A stretch of 33,055 bases of DNA from Pseudomonadota bacterium. GTDB lineage: Bacteria; Desulfobacterota; JAPLJL01. Position 1 is the first letter of the stretch, and every line of letters starts with the position of its first letter. The notes beneath the pieces are model-generated. The model did not search any database, was not told where the DNA came from, and saw only the letters and a list, made by a program, of their open reading frames with translations. The DNA lies in contig JAPLJI010000012.1 of the NCBI GenBank assembly GCA_026388655.1, positions 1-33,055 of the forward strand, given 5' to 3'. Of the stretch, positions 26,129 to 32,915 are shown in pieces. Made by a program: the position numbers and the translations under genes.

Positions 26129-26286
26129 CCCCTCCCTCGATGGCCTCCGGCTCTGCTTCCAGCCCGTAGGGCTTACAGGCCAGAGGGTAGAGCCTCCGGC
26201 TCGGAGAGGAGGGGACAGAGGGGAGGGTGATTCAATGAAATTTTCACCCTCTCCTGTTTCCTCCCCCCTCAAGGGGGAGGAGCAAA
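26129..26286. repeat. Repeat family A copy inside the cytochrome b operon
   Basis: Shares CTTCCAGCCCGTAGGGCTTA, GGGTAGAGCCTCCGGCTCGG and the hairpin GAGGGTGA-N12-TTTTCACCCTC with the copies at 6234, 28791 and 31328. It ends CCCCCCTCAAGGGGGAGG. It occupies nearly the whole 200-nt gap between the b6- and subunit IV-like genes. Confidence 0.75.
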
Positions 26287-26300
26287 AACAGGTAACGTAG

Positions 26301-26741
26301 ATGGAACCGGAAGCCCAAAAACCCGAGATCCCGCAGATAGAGAAACCCCCGGTGGAAGCCCCGGGAGACGAGCTCACCTTTTTTCCCAAGGTGGTCCTGG
26401 GGGAGTTCCTGGCACTGCTGCTCACGGTTGGGGTGGTGGTGGCGCTCGCGGTCCTGATTCCGGTCGGGTACGAGGAAAAGGTCAATACCCTGATCACCCC
26501 GGCGGGGGTGAAGGCGGAATGGTACTTCCTCTGGACCTACCAGCTCATGAAGCTCGTCCCCGTCCTGGTGGGGATGGGGATCCTCGCTCTGATCGTAGTC
26601 CTGATTTTTATCCTGCCCTGGCTGGACCGGAAACCGGGGCGGAAGATCGGGGAACGGATCTGGGTGATCGCGATTGGATTAATGATCCTGGCCGGCATCG
26701 GCGTCCTGACCTTCTGGGCGCTTTTGCCGGGAGGAGAATAA
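26301..26741 (+). CDS. Cytochrome b subunit IV-like protein (PetD-like C-terminal half)
   Basis: 146 residues with about three hydrophobic helices (50-72, 92-112 and 120-142), as in subunit IV of b6f. The Qo-site signature PEWY appears as AEWYFLWTYQLMK (near residues 73-85): the Glu that accepts quinol protons is present, but the leading Pro is Ala. The preceding ITPAGVKAEWYF resembles the family's TPxxIxPEWYF. An N-terminal proline- and glutamate-rich extension of about 25 residues is unusual. Lies after the b6-type gene beyond a repeat element, so the operon is interrupted by 200 nt, yet pairing with the b6-type subunit is obligatory for function. Confidence 0.9.
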   Translation: MEPEAQKPEIPQIEKPPVEAPGDELTFFPKVVLGEFLALLLTVGVVVALAVLIPVGYEEKVNTLITPAGVKAEWYFLWTYQLMKLVPVLVGMGILALIVVLIFILPWLDRKPGRKIGERIWVIAIGLMILAGIGVLTFWALLPGGE

Positions 26742-26742
26742 T

Positions 26743-26868
26743 AAAATCCAAATGTCAAAATCCAAAGTTCAAAATAATTTCCAAATGATAAAATCCGAGT
26801 CTCAATATAACCTGAGCGGAGGTTGTCATCCTGAGCGGAGCGAAGGATCTGAAAACTTTGGCAAGGTT
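26743..26868. repeat. Repeat family C and B copies before the cytochrome c-CCG gene
   Basis: AAAATCCAAATGTCAAAATC and related words (26743-26790) are followed by a family B unit, GTCATCCTGAGCGGAGCGAA (from 26824). An open frame runs through both into the next gene and would add 39 residues containing the repeat-derived HPERSEGS; these are not believed to be translated. Confidence 0.75.
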
Positions 26869-28674
26869 ATGAAGTTGATTTTGAAAAGAAGATATTTTTC
26901 CATCTTCTTGATTCTTCTCATCTTTACTTCCACGCTTTTCGCGGCGGAGGAGCCAAAACCCAAAACCGGGCCCGAGCTTTACCAGAAATTCTGCGGCGCC
27001 TGCCACGGCGAGAGGGGCAGGACCTACCAGCCCAACATCGGGGTCAAGCAGGCCGGGAGCGAGGTGATTCCCTCCCTGGATACCGAGTCTTTCCGGAGGG
27101 CCCTGACCACCGATGAGTTCAAGGATATTTTTGACCGCAAGAAAATCATCGAGACGATTCGGAACGGCTCCGAGGTCAAGGGGACCGAATCCACCACCTC
27201 GATGCCGGCCTTCAAGGAGAAACTCACCCCGGCGGAGGTTGATCTTATCCTCCAGTACCTGGCCAAACTTTCCGGCCAGCGCCCGACCCGCTATTCCGCG
27301 GGCCGGCTCGCCTTCCTGATCGGGATCTGGATCTTTCTCGGCGGGGCGATCGCCGGGGCCTATATTTTAAGCCGGCCGGATTACCCGAATTCCCCCCTGA
27401 TCCCGATCTCGAACCTGGAAACCCGCCAGCTCCTGGAGCCGAATGCCTGCACCCGCTGCGGGGAATGTATCAAGTGGTGCCCGGTCTTTGCCATTGACAG
27501 CGAGGAGAGGCTGACTCCGCGGGAGAAGTGCACCCGTTTCCGAAAACTCGTCCAGGAACAGCAGGGGCCCCTGGCCAGCTGGCTGGGGATCAACCCGGTG
27601 CCGAAGAGCCGGGTGGAGGAGTTCCACAAATTTCTGCTCGAGTGCTCCACCTGCGGGCAGTGCCACATCGTCTGCCCGGCCGCGATCGACACGGTGGACC
27701 TCTGGGAGAACATCCGCCGGTCTTTCGTGGATGCGGGTCTGCTCCTGCTCCCCAACCAACAGCCCCTGATCGCCTCGGTCAAATCCTACGATAACCCCTG
27801 GCAGCAACCGCGTTCCTCCCGGGGCAAGTGGGCCAGCCGGGCCAAGCGGGAGAAGCGGATCGCCGCGGAGCCCAAGAACCTGGCCAAGGAGAAGGCGGAG
27901 GTTCTTTATTTCGTGGGTTGCACCGCTTCCTACGATGTAAATGTCAAAGAAGTGGCGATCAACACCACCAGGGTTTTAAACAAGGCCGGGGTGGATTTCG
28001 GGATTCTGGGGAACGAGGAGCGCTGCTGCGGCTCGGTCCTTCTCCGGATGGGTGATTACGAGTTCGAGCGGCTCGCCGGGCAGAACATCGAAACCTTCAA
28101 TAAGCTCGGGATCAAGACCCTGATTACCTCCTGTGCGGGCTGCTACAAGACGATCAAGCAGGATTATCCCCGGGTGGGGAAGCTTAATTTCGAGGTTTTA
28201 CACATGACTGAATTTGTCATGAGATTAATTAAAGAAGGGAAGCTCAAGCTGGAGAAGCCGGTTAATCTAAAGGTCACCTACCACGACCCCTGCCACCTGG
28301 GCCGGGCCAACCAACTCTTCGACGTGCCCCGGGAGGTCTTGAAATCCATCCCCGGGATCGAGTTCACGGAGATCGAGCGCTTCGGCGAGTATTCCCGCTG
28401 CTGCGGGGCGGGGGGAGGCCTGAAGGCCGGCTACCGGGAGGTGCAGGAGGAGATGGCCCGGACGCGGGTGAAGGACGCGATCAACACCGGGGCCACCGAG
28501 TTCGTGACCGCCTGCCCCTTCTGCTACCAGGCGCTCCTGACCGGCATCCAGGGCCTGGGCGCGCCCCTGAACATGCGGGACATCAACGAGCTGATCATCA
28601 TGTCCCTGGGCGACGAGCCGGGCGAGAAGTCCGCCGCCAAGCCCGAAAAAGAAGAGCCCGAAAAACCCGCCTAG
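26869..28674 (+). CDS. Fusion: secreted cytochrome c - TM helix - 2[4Fe-4S] ferredoxin - two CCG (HdrD-like) domains
   Basis: 601 residues from ATG 26869, chosen because the chain then starts with a clean signal sequence (MKLILKRRYF, then a hydrophobic core to A25) and the earlier codons are repeat sequence. Order: monohaem cytochrome c with C42-G-A-C45-H46 and likely axial M112; membrane helix about 147-167; ferredoxin domain with C194/C197/C200/C204 and C259/C262/C265/C269; CCG domain 1 with C351, C386-C387, C422 and C425; CCG domain 2 with C475, C511-C512, C549 and C552. CCG domains bind noncubane [4Fe-4S] clusters in HdrB/HdrD and recur in DsrK, GlpC and EMO. Topology predicts a periplasmic haem and a cytoplasmic FeS half. 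It stands where a petA-like cytochrome c would be in the operon. Confidence 0.9.
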   Translation: MKLILKRRYFSIFLILLIFTSTLFAAEEPKPKTGPELYQKFCGACHGERGRTYQPNIGVKQAGSEVIPSLDTESFRRALTTDEFKDIFDRKKIIETIRNGSEVKGTESTTSMPAFKEKLTPAEVDLILQYLAKLSGQRPTRYSAGRLAFLIGIWIFLGGAIAGAYILSRPDYPNSPLIPISNLETRQLLEPNACTRCGECIKWCPVFAIDSEERLTPREKCTRFRKLVQEQQGPLASWLGINPVPKSRVEEFHKFLLECSTCGQCHIVCPAAIDTVDLWENIRRSFVDAGLLLLPNQQPLIASVKSYDNPWQQPRSSRGKWASRAKREKRIAAEPKNLAKEKAEVLYFVGCTASYDVNVKEVAINTTRVLNKAGVDFGILGNEERCCGSVLLRMGDYEFERLAGQNIETFNKLGIKTLITSCAGCYKTIKQDYPRVGKLNFEVLHMTEFVMRLIKEGKLKLEKPVNLKVTYHDPCHLGRANQLFDVPREVLKSIPGIEFTEIERFGEYSRCCGAGGGLKAGYREVQEEMARTRVKDAINTGATEFVTACPFCYQALLTGIQGLGAPLNMRDINELIIMSLGDEPGEKSAAKPEKEEPEKPA

Positions 28675-28754
28675 TCTGGTCATCTGGTTCATTTGGTCTA
28701 TCTCGTCTCTCTGGTCTTTTAATAAGTTAAATTAGAACAAAAGCGTAAAAATTG

Positions 28755-28780
28755 GTCATTCCTGCGCACGCAGGAATCCA
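28755..28780. repeat. GTCATTCCTGCG-type hairpin repeat
   Basis: ATTCCTGCG-CA-CGCAGGAAT (28758-28777) is a perfect 9-bp inverted repeat, preceded by GTC and followed by CCAG, the form of a dispersed repeat common in bacterial intergenic DNA. The gap from 28675 begins with TGGTC/TCTGGT word repeats (28675-28718). Confidence 0.75.
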
Positions 28781-28790
28781 GAAAATAACT

Positions 28791-28917
28791 CCCCTCCTTG
28801 TTGAAGGAGGGGCCGGTCTCTGACCCCGCTTCCAGCCCCGCTTCCAGCCCGTAGGGCTTACAGGCCGGAGGGTAGAGCTTACAGGCCGGAGGGTAGGGTC
28901 TACGACCCGGAGGGGGG
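28791..28917. repeat. Repeat family A copy with doubled core
   Basis: Starts with a perfect CCCCTCCTT-GTTG-AAGGAGGGG hairpin (28791-28812). The core phrase GCTTACAGGCCGGAGGGTAG occurs twice in tandem (from about 28856 and 28877), and GCTTCCAGCCC also occurs twice. Lies between the CCG fusion gene and the vapBC promoter; no gene visible. Confidence 0.75.
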
Positions 28918-28985
28918 AGATTTTCATTAACATTCCCCGTAGTTGCCATCTGCCATCTGCTATCTTCCATTTGCGTTTAATAATA

Positions 28986-29015
28986 TTGACAACGGAATTG
29001 ATATGGCATGATAAT
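28986..29015 (+). promoter_or_regulatory. Sigma70-type promoter of vapBC
   Basis: TTGACA at 28986-28991 and GATAAT at 29010-29015 with an 18-nt spacer. The predicted start is near 29022, followed by an AAAGGAG ribosome site (29038-29044) and ATG 29051. Confidence 0.7.
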
Positions 29016-29035
29016 ATGTATTAATCGTATGTATT
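29015..29035. promoter_or_regulatory. Direct repeat, candidate VapB operator
   Basis: TATGTATT occurs at 29015-29022 and 29028-29035, a period of 13 bp, spanning the end of the -10 box and the transcription start. Antitoxins of this kind repress their own promoter, often at paired sites. Assignment is by position only. Confidence 0.45.
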
Positions 29036-29050
29036 CCAAAGGAGTATCAA

Positions 29051-29257
29051 ATGGGTAAAACCACGGTTGTGATTGACGATAAGCTTCTCGAAAAAGCGGT
29101 GGCCTCCATCAACGCCAAAACCAAGCGGGAGGCGATCGAGGCCGGTCTGCGGGAGCTGATCCGCAAGAAAAATGTCGCCCTGCTTCGGGAAGAGTTTGGA
29201 ACCTATGAAATCGATCTGGACCTGAAAAAGCTGGAGAAGCAGAGGTCAGATGAATAA
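29051..29257 (+). CDS. VapB-family antitoxin
   Basis: 68 residues. The N-terminal half (KTTVVIDDKLLEKAVASINAKTKREAIEAGLREL split across strand, helix, helix) is a ribbon-helix-helix-type DNA-binding domain of the VapB/DUF2191 kind. The charged C-terminal tail would wrap the toxin. It has a strong ribosome site and its own promoter, and overlaps the toxin start by 8 nt. It neutralises the PIN toxin encoded next and probably represses the operon. Confidence 0.88.
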   Translation: MGKTTVVIDDKLLEKAVASINAKTKREAIEAGLRELIRKKNVALLREEFGTYEIDLDLKKLEKQRSDE

Positions 29258-29687
29258 ATGGGTGCTGGTTGACACCTCGGTCTGGATTTTTCTCCTGAGA
29301 AAATCACCCCCGGAATCATTGGTGGCCGAGATCGAACCCTATCTGCAGGAAGATCGGATAGCGGTTTCTGATCTCATCAAGCTTGAGCTTCTAGGCGGAA
29401 TAACTAACGAGATGGATTTCCTGAGATTGAAAACCCGCCTGGATGATCTCCACCAGGTGGAGATATCAAAAACGGTCTGGGAGGAAGCAATAACCCTGGC
29501 CTTCCGGTTAAGAGGCAAAGGCTTGACCGTGCCCAACGCCGATATCATTATCGCGAGCGCCGCGATCTCCGCCGGGGCCTTGCTGCTTCACGCCGACCGG
29601 CATTTTGACCTGATCGCAAAACATTCCGGCCTGAAGGTGAAAAACCTCTCCTCGAAAATTCCCGCTGCCCGCCATCTCGTAGATTAA
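29250..29687 (+). CDS. VapC-family PIN-domain toxin ribonuclease
   Basis: 145 residues, a single PIN domain. Acidic metal-binding residues are all in place: D8 (VLVDTSVWI), E46 (LIKLELLGG), D98 (VPNADIIIA) and D116 (HADRHFD). VapC toxins cleave RNA, often tRNA or rRNA, when freed from VapB. ATG 29250 lies within the antitoxin coding end, the usual coupling. It appears intact, in contrast to the broken AbiEii-type toxin near the window start. Confidence 0.92.
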   Translation: MNKWVLVDTSVWIFLLRKSPPESLVAEIEPYLQEDRIAVSDLIKLELLGGITNEMDFLRLKTRLDDLHQVEISKTVWEEAITLAFRLRGKGLTVPNADIIIASAAISAGALLLHADRHFDLIAKHSGLKVKNLSSKIPAARHLVD

Positions 29688-29776
29688 ATAAACTCAAGAT
29701 CAGAAGGTTTTCCTGGTTTGATTGTTAAGCTTTTAATGATTAAAATTTCGAAAAAATCAGACTGGAGCAGAAGAAT

Positions 29777-30130
29777 TTGATCGAGAGATTCATCATCTTT
29801 GTTTCCGATGGGCCGTACCAGAGCTTGAAGCCCTACTCGGCCCTGCGCTTCGCCCGGTCGCTCCGGTCCCGCGGAAAAGAAGTGAAAATAATTTATTACG
29901 TCGATGGGGTCCACTGCGTGAGGAAGGGAGTTGGACACGGGTCGAAGACCGTGGGCGATTACGAAGCCCAGGTCCTGGCCGCCCTCGGCGACGGGATCAA
30001 GATCTCCGCCTGCCCGGCCCCGCTTTCCCTGTATAAATACACCGAGGCCGACCTGATTTCCGGGGTGACCGTGGCCGAGAATATCGCTGACGATCTGACC
30101 GATGAGTCGGCGAGGCTGTTTTGGCTGTAA
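29777..30130 (+). CDS. DsrE/F-like family protein
   Basis: 117 residues with the DsrE-like alpha/beta fold: FIIFVSDGPYQSLKPYSALRFA at the N-terminus, VKIIYYVDGV in the second strand, and KISACPAPLSLYKYTE with C79 where DsrE relatives carry a sulphur-accepting Cys; GVTVAENI closes the fold. Family members relay persulphide sulphur or are of unknown role. The start must be TTG 29777: a stop lies 36 nt upstream, no ATG or GTG fits, and GGAG is 9 nt away. It precedes a radical SAM gene by 73 nt, a gap holding a short GCGCAAAG word repeat. Confidence 0.8.
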   Translation: MIERFIIFVSDGPYQSLKPYSALRFARSLRSRGKEVKIIYYVDGVHCVRKGVGHGSKTVGDYEAQVLAALGDGIKISACPAPLSLYKYTEADLISGVTVAENIADDLTDESARLFWL

Positions 30131-30203
30131 AAACTGGCAAAGCGCATAGCGCAAAGGGCAGAGTGCAAGGCGGCCTTCCCTATTAAATATCGAGGTTGTT
30201 CCT

Positions 30204-31292
30204 TTGAATCCCAAGGAAATCGCTGAATTAAAGACCGAGCTGCAGAGTCTCGGGGTGAGGCTCGAAGCGGATTCGCCCCGGCGTGAGGGAGGAGCGGGGC
30301 CGGCCGAGGGGATTACCCTGATTATCGAGGGCATTCCCGCCACGGTCCCGACCATCCCCCGGCTGGCGAAAAAATCGCCCTATTCCCTCAAAGAAAAAAA
30401 GGGGAGGTTCGAGCTTTTTCAGAATGAAATTTTCCTGGGCGAGGTCCGGTTGGGCGGGTCGGCCAGGTTTTACGATGAACTGGATTCCCAGGGCCGACCT
30501 CTCCGGCTTTTCGCCCTTCTCCACGGGGAAGACTGTCTGGCCACCACGGTCAACCAGGTCTGCGCCTATTACGCGCAGGGAAAAGGCTGTCTTTTCTGTG
30601 GGATCGGCATTTCTTTAGACCGGGGCAAAACCGTTGCGTTCAAGGATCCGGAAACCCTGGCCCGGGCGGCCCGGAAAGCCAGGGAACTAGACGGGGTAAA
30701 ACACGTGACGCTGACCACCGGCACCCAATCCACGCCCGACCGGGGGATCGTGGACCTCGCCCGGGCGGCCCGGACGATCAAGGAGGCCACGGAACTCCCC
30801 ATTCATGTCCAAGCCCTGCCTCCCGATGACCTGACCTGGTTAAAACACCTGTCGGATAACGGGGTGGATACGATTGGCATCCATGTCGAAACCTTTTCCC
30901 CGAAAGTGCTAAAAAAGATTTCACCTTCCAAGAGCGAGATCGGCTACTCCCGGTTCATCGAGGCCTGGAAGCGGGCGGTGGATGTCTTCGGGCGGAACCA
31001 GGTCTCGAGCTACCTGATTGTGGGCCTGGGGGAAGAGGACGCGGAGGTGATCAAGGGCGCCGGCCTGCTCGCCGAACTCGGTGTTTATCCTTTTATCGTT
31101 CCCTTCCGACCGATTCCGGGGACACCGATGGAGAACCATTCCCCTCCCGCCCCGAAACGGATGAAGAAGATTTACCGGGAGGCGAAAACCATTCTGAGGC
31201 GGAACAATCTTTCCGCCCGGGAGGTCAAAGCCGGCTGTGTCCGCTGCGGGGCCTGCTCGGCCCTGCCGATTTATGAGACCATTCCCGATTAA
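30204..31292 (+). CDS. Radical SAM protein, MSMEG_0568-like family
   Basis: 362 residues. The cluster motif is not the classical CxxxCxxC; the chain has C111-LATTVNQV-C120-AYYAQGKG-C129-LF-C132, matching the LATTVxQxC...CxFC pattern of the MSMEG_0568/Sll0785 family. A C-terminal GCVRCGACSALP (C345, C348, C351) is another family hallmark and may hold a second cluster. The barrel follows with HVTLTTGTQ and GIHVETF. Family members are found in the Nit1C cluster with a nitrilase and a GNAT, linked to nitrogen starvation and cyanide use; their reaction is unknown. TTG 30204 is the likely start (GAGG 8 nt before). The GNAT partner follows after a repeat; no nitrilase is present. Confidence 0.85.
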   Translation: MNPKEIAELKTELQSLGVRLEADSPRREGGAGPAEGITLIIEGIPATVPTIPRLAKKSPYSLKEKKGRFELFQNEIFLGEVRLGGSARFYDELDSQGRPLRLFALLHGEDCLATTVNQVCAYYAQGKGCLFCGIGISLDRGKTVAFKDPETLARAARKARELDGVKHVTLTTGTQSTPDRGIVDLARAARTIKEATELPIHVQALPPDDLTWLKHLSDNGVDTIGIHVETFSPKVLKKISPSKSEIGYSRFIEAWKRAVDVFGRNQVSSYLIVGLGEEDAEVIKGAGLLAELGVYPFIVPFRPIPGTPMENHSPPAPKRMKKIYREAKTILRRNNLSAREVKAGCVRCGACSALPIYETIPD

Positions 31293-31327
31293 AATTATTT
31301 TCTTCAGTATTTCAAGTTACAATATAT

Positions 31328-31451
31328 CCCTCCCCCTCGAGGGGGGAGGGCAGGGCCTCCGGCTCGTAGGACCCTACGGCTCGGAGAGGAGAGGGTGATA
31401 AAATATTTTTTCACCCTCCCCTTCATCCCCTCCCATCGAGGGAGGGGAGAT
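31328..31451. repeat. Repeat family A copy between radical SAM and GNAT genes
   Basis: Begins CCCTCCCCCTCGAGGGGGGA, contains CCTCCGGCTCGTAGGACCCTACGGC in two overlapping halves, and the hairpin GAGGGTGA-N-TTTTTTCACCCTC shared with the copy at 26129. It ends CCCTCCCATCGAGGGAGGGG. Confidence 0.75.
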
Positions 31452-31480
31452 ATCAGCTGACGTGGTTTTTCCAGGTTCTG

Positions 31481-31512
31481 CCACTACAAATAAATGTTAT
31501 CTTCTGTAGTGG
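31481..31512. promoter_or_regulatory. Inverted repeat CCACTACA-N16-TGTAGTGG before the GNAT gene
   Basis: Perfect 8-bp arms 16 nt apart lie 48 nt upstream of the acetyltransferase start. The centre is AT-rich. It could be an operator or an mRNA hairpin, or the trace of an excised small element; the sequence alone does not decide. Confidence 0.45.
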
Positions 31513-31559
31513 TCGTTTATCCTGTAAGGAAGCTTGCTCGACAATTGTTCTAGACGTTT

Positions 31560-31997
31560 ATGAAACCGTCACGCATCGAGATCCATCCGGCCCGCGACCA
31601 AGATGAACTAAAGGAGGCCTATGCTCTCCGGGAGGAAGTTTTCGTCCGCGAGCTCGGGATGTTTGCAAAGACCGACCGCGACGATAACGATAACCGGGCC
31701 ATCCATCTTATCGCCCTGGACCAGCGAAAGGTGGCGGGAACGGTCCGGATTTACCGGGAGGAGGGGAACTGGATGGGTGGCCGCCTGGCGGTGGATAAAC
31801 ATTACCGGAAAGGGGTGGGCCGGAAACTCGTCAAGGCCGCCGAGGAAGAGGTGAAAAAACAGGGCGGGAACTCCATGCAGGCCCTGATCCAGTCCCAGAA
31901 CGCCGCCTTTTTTGCGCGGTTGGGCTGGCGCCGGGTCGGATCCTCGATTGAATATCTGGGCCGCACGCATTATCGGATGGAAAAGGTTTTCGGATAG
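31560..31997 (+). CDS. GNAT acetyltransferase, MSMEG_0567/Sll0786-like
   Basis: 145 residues, one GNAT domain. The acetyl-CoA loop lies in HYRKGVGRKLVKAA (R/Q-x-x-G-x-G/A type), preceded by GRLAVD; NAAFFARLGWRRVG and THYRMEK close the fold. The combination LREEVFVRELGMFAKTDRDD, then AGTVRIY, then GNWMGGRLAV closely fits the nitrogen-starvation acetyltransferases found with MSMEG_0568-type radical SAM genes, and that partner is the previous gene, 268 nt upstream. Substrate unknown. ATG 31560 has no good ribosome site, which leaves some doubt over the exact start. Confidence 0.85.
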   Translation: MKPSRIEIHPARDQDELKEAYALREEVFVRELGMFAKTDRDDNDNRAIHLIALDQRKVAGTVRIYREEGNWMGGRLAVDKHYRKGVGRKLVKAAEEEVKKQGGNSMQALIQSQNAAFFARLGWRRVGSSIEYLGRTHYRMEKVFG

Positions 31998-32032
31998 AAA
32001 AAATTCAAACAAGGGATTTTAAACCGGGCAGG

Positions 32033-32869
32033 ATGAAAAAGAAAAAAGGATTTCCTGATTATTTAAAGAACCGGAGCCTAGCGGTCTTCGATCTGGAGAC
32101 CACGGGCTTGAACCCCAACTTCGGGGACCGGGTCTGCGAGGTGGCGGTGCTTAAGTGGAGGAACGGGGAGATCGTCAAGACCTTCCAGACCCTGGTCGAG
32201 CCGCTCCGCCCGGTCTCGCCCGGGGCCTTCGCGGTTAACGGGATCACCCCGGCGATGCTCATGGGCAAGCCGCTTTTCGAGGAAATCGCCCGGGAGGTGG
32301 CTTCCCTCCTCCGGGACGCGGTGGTCGTCTGCCACAACGCCCCTTTCGACTTCAAGTTCCTGATCGCCGAGTGCCAGATCGCCGGGGTAAAAATTCCGGA
32401 GGTCAGGGTGATCGACACCCTGGCCCTGGCCCGGGAGCATTTCCAGTTTTACAGCAACCGGCTGGGCGAGATCGCGAAGAACCTGGGGATCCGGGCCGCC
32501 CGGGAACACCGGGCGCTCGCGGACGTGAAGACCACCCTCAGGGTATTTCAGAACTTGGCCCGGAGGCTGGAAGAACAGGGGGTCAGGGACCTGGAGCAGT
32601 TAATAAATTTCTCGGTCGAATACATTCCCTACCTCAAGCGCCGGGAAATCCCCGTCCCGCCGGAGATCGAGGAGGCGCTCGGGAAGAAAAAACTCCTTTA
32701 CCTCAAGTATGTCTCCGCGGACGGGGAGGAGACCGAGAGACTGGTGGAGCCGCTCGAGCTGATCACCGCCTGGGACGCCGTTTACCTGAAAGCCTTCTGC
32801 CGGCTCCGGAAGGCGGAACGGCATTTCCGCCTGGACCGGATCGTGAAGGCGGGGATTTTCAAAGGGTAA
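32033..32869 (+). CDS. DnaQ-like DEDDh 3'-5' exonuclease with C-terminal WYL-like domain
   Basis: 278 residues. The first 175 form a DEDDh exonuclease with all five catalytic residues: D20 and E22 (FDLETTGL), D106 (HNAPFDFKFL), H159 and D164 (EHRALADVKTT). The last 70 (KKLLYLKYVSADGEETERLVEPLEL, interrupted only for brevity, then AVYLKAFCRLRKAERHFRLDRIVKA) form a WYL-like domain, a ligand- or nucleic-acid-sensing module usually found in transcription regulators of defence systems. Such a fusion could be a regulated nuclease in repair or defence, rather than a polymerase proofreading subunit. ATG 32033 has a short AGG just before it. It is followed by an 8-bp tandem repeat and an IS. Confidence 0.85.
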   Translation: MKKKKGFPDYLKNRSLAVFDLETTGLNPNFGDRVCEVAVLKWRNGEIVKTFQTLVEPLRPVSPGAFAVNGITPAMLMGKPLFEEIAREVASLLRDAVVVCHNAPFDFKFLIAECQIAGVKIPEVRVIDTLALAREHFQFYSNRLGEIAKNLGIRAAREHRALADVKTTLRVFQNLARRLEEQGVRDLEQLINFSVEYIPYLKRREIPVPPEIEEALGKKKLLYLKYVSADGEETERLVEPLELITAWDAVYLKAFCRLRKAERHFRLDRIVKAGIFKG

Positions 32870-32880
32870 ATCGATAATTA

Positions 32881-32912
32881 GACCAACAGACCAACAGACC
32901 AACAGACCAACA
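32881..32912. repeat. Tandem repeat (GACCAACA)x4
   Basis: Four exact copies of an 8-bp unit, ending 3 nt before the inferred left end of the IS3-family element. The unit has no spacer, so it is not a CRISPR; it is a slipped-strand type microsatellite. Confidence 0.9.
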
Positions 32913-32915
32913 GTC

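Noticed and set aside
26752-26868. Upstream in-frame extension of the cytochrome c-CCG fusion
   Set aside because: The codons come from two dispersed repeats (giving HPERSEGS), and the signal peptide begins only at ATG 26869.
32881-32912. CRISPR-like array
   Set aside because: The units are 8 bp and contiguous, with no spacers.
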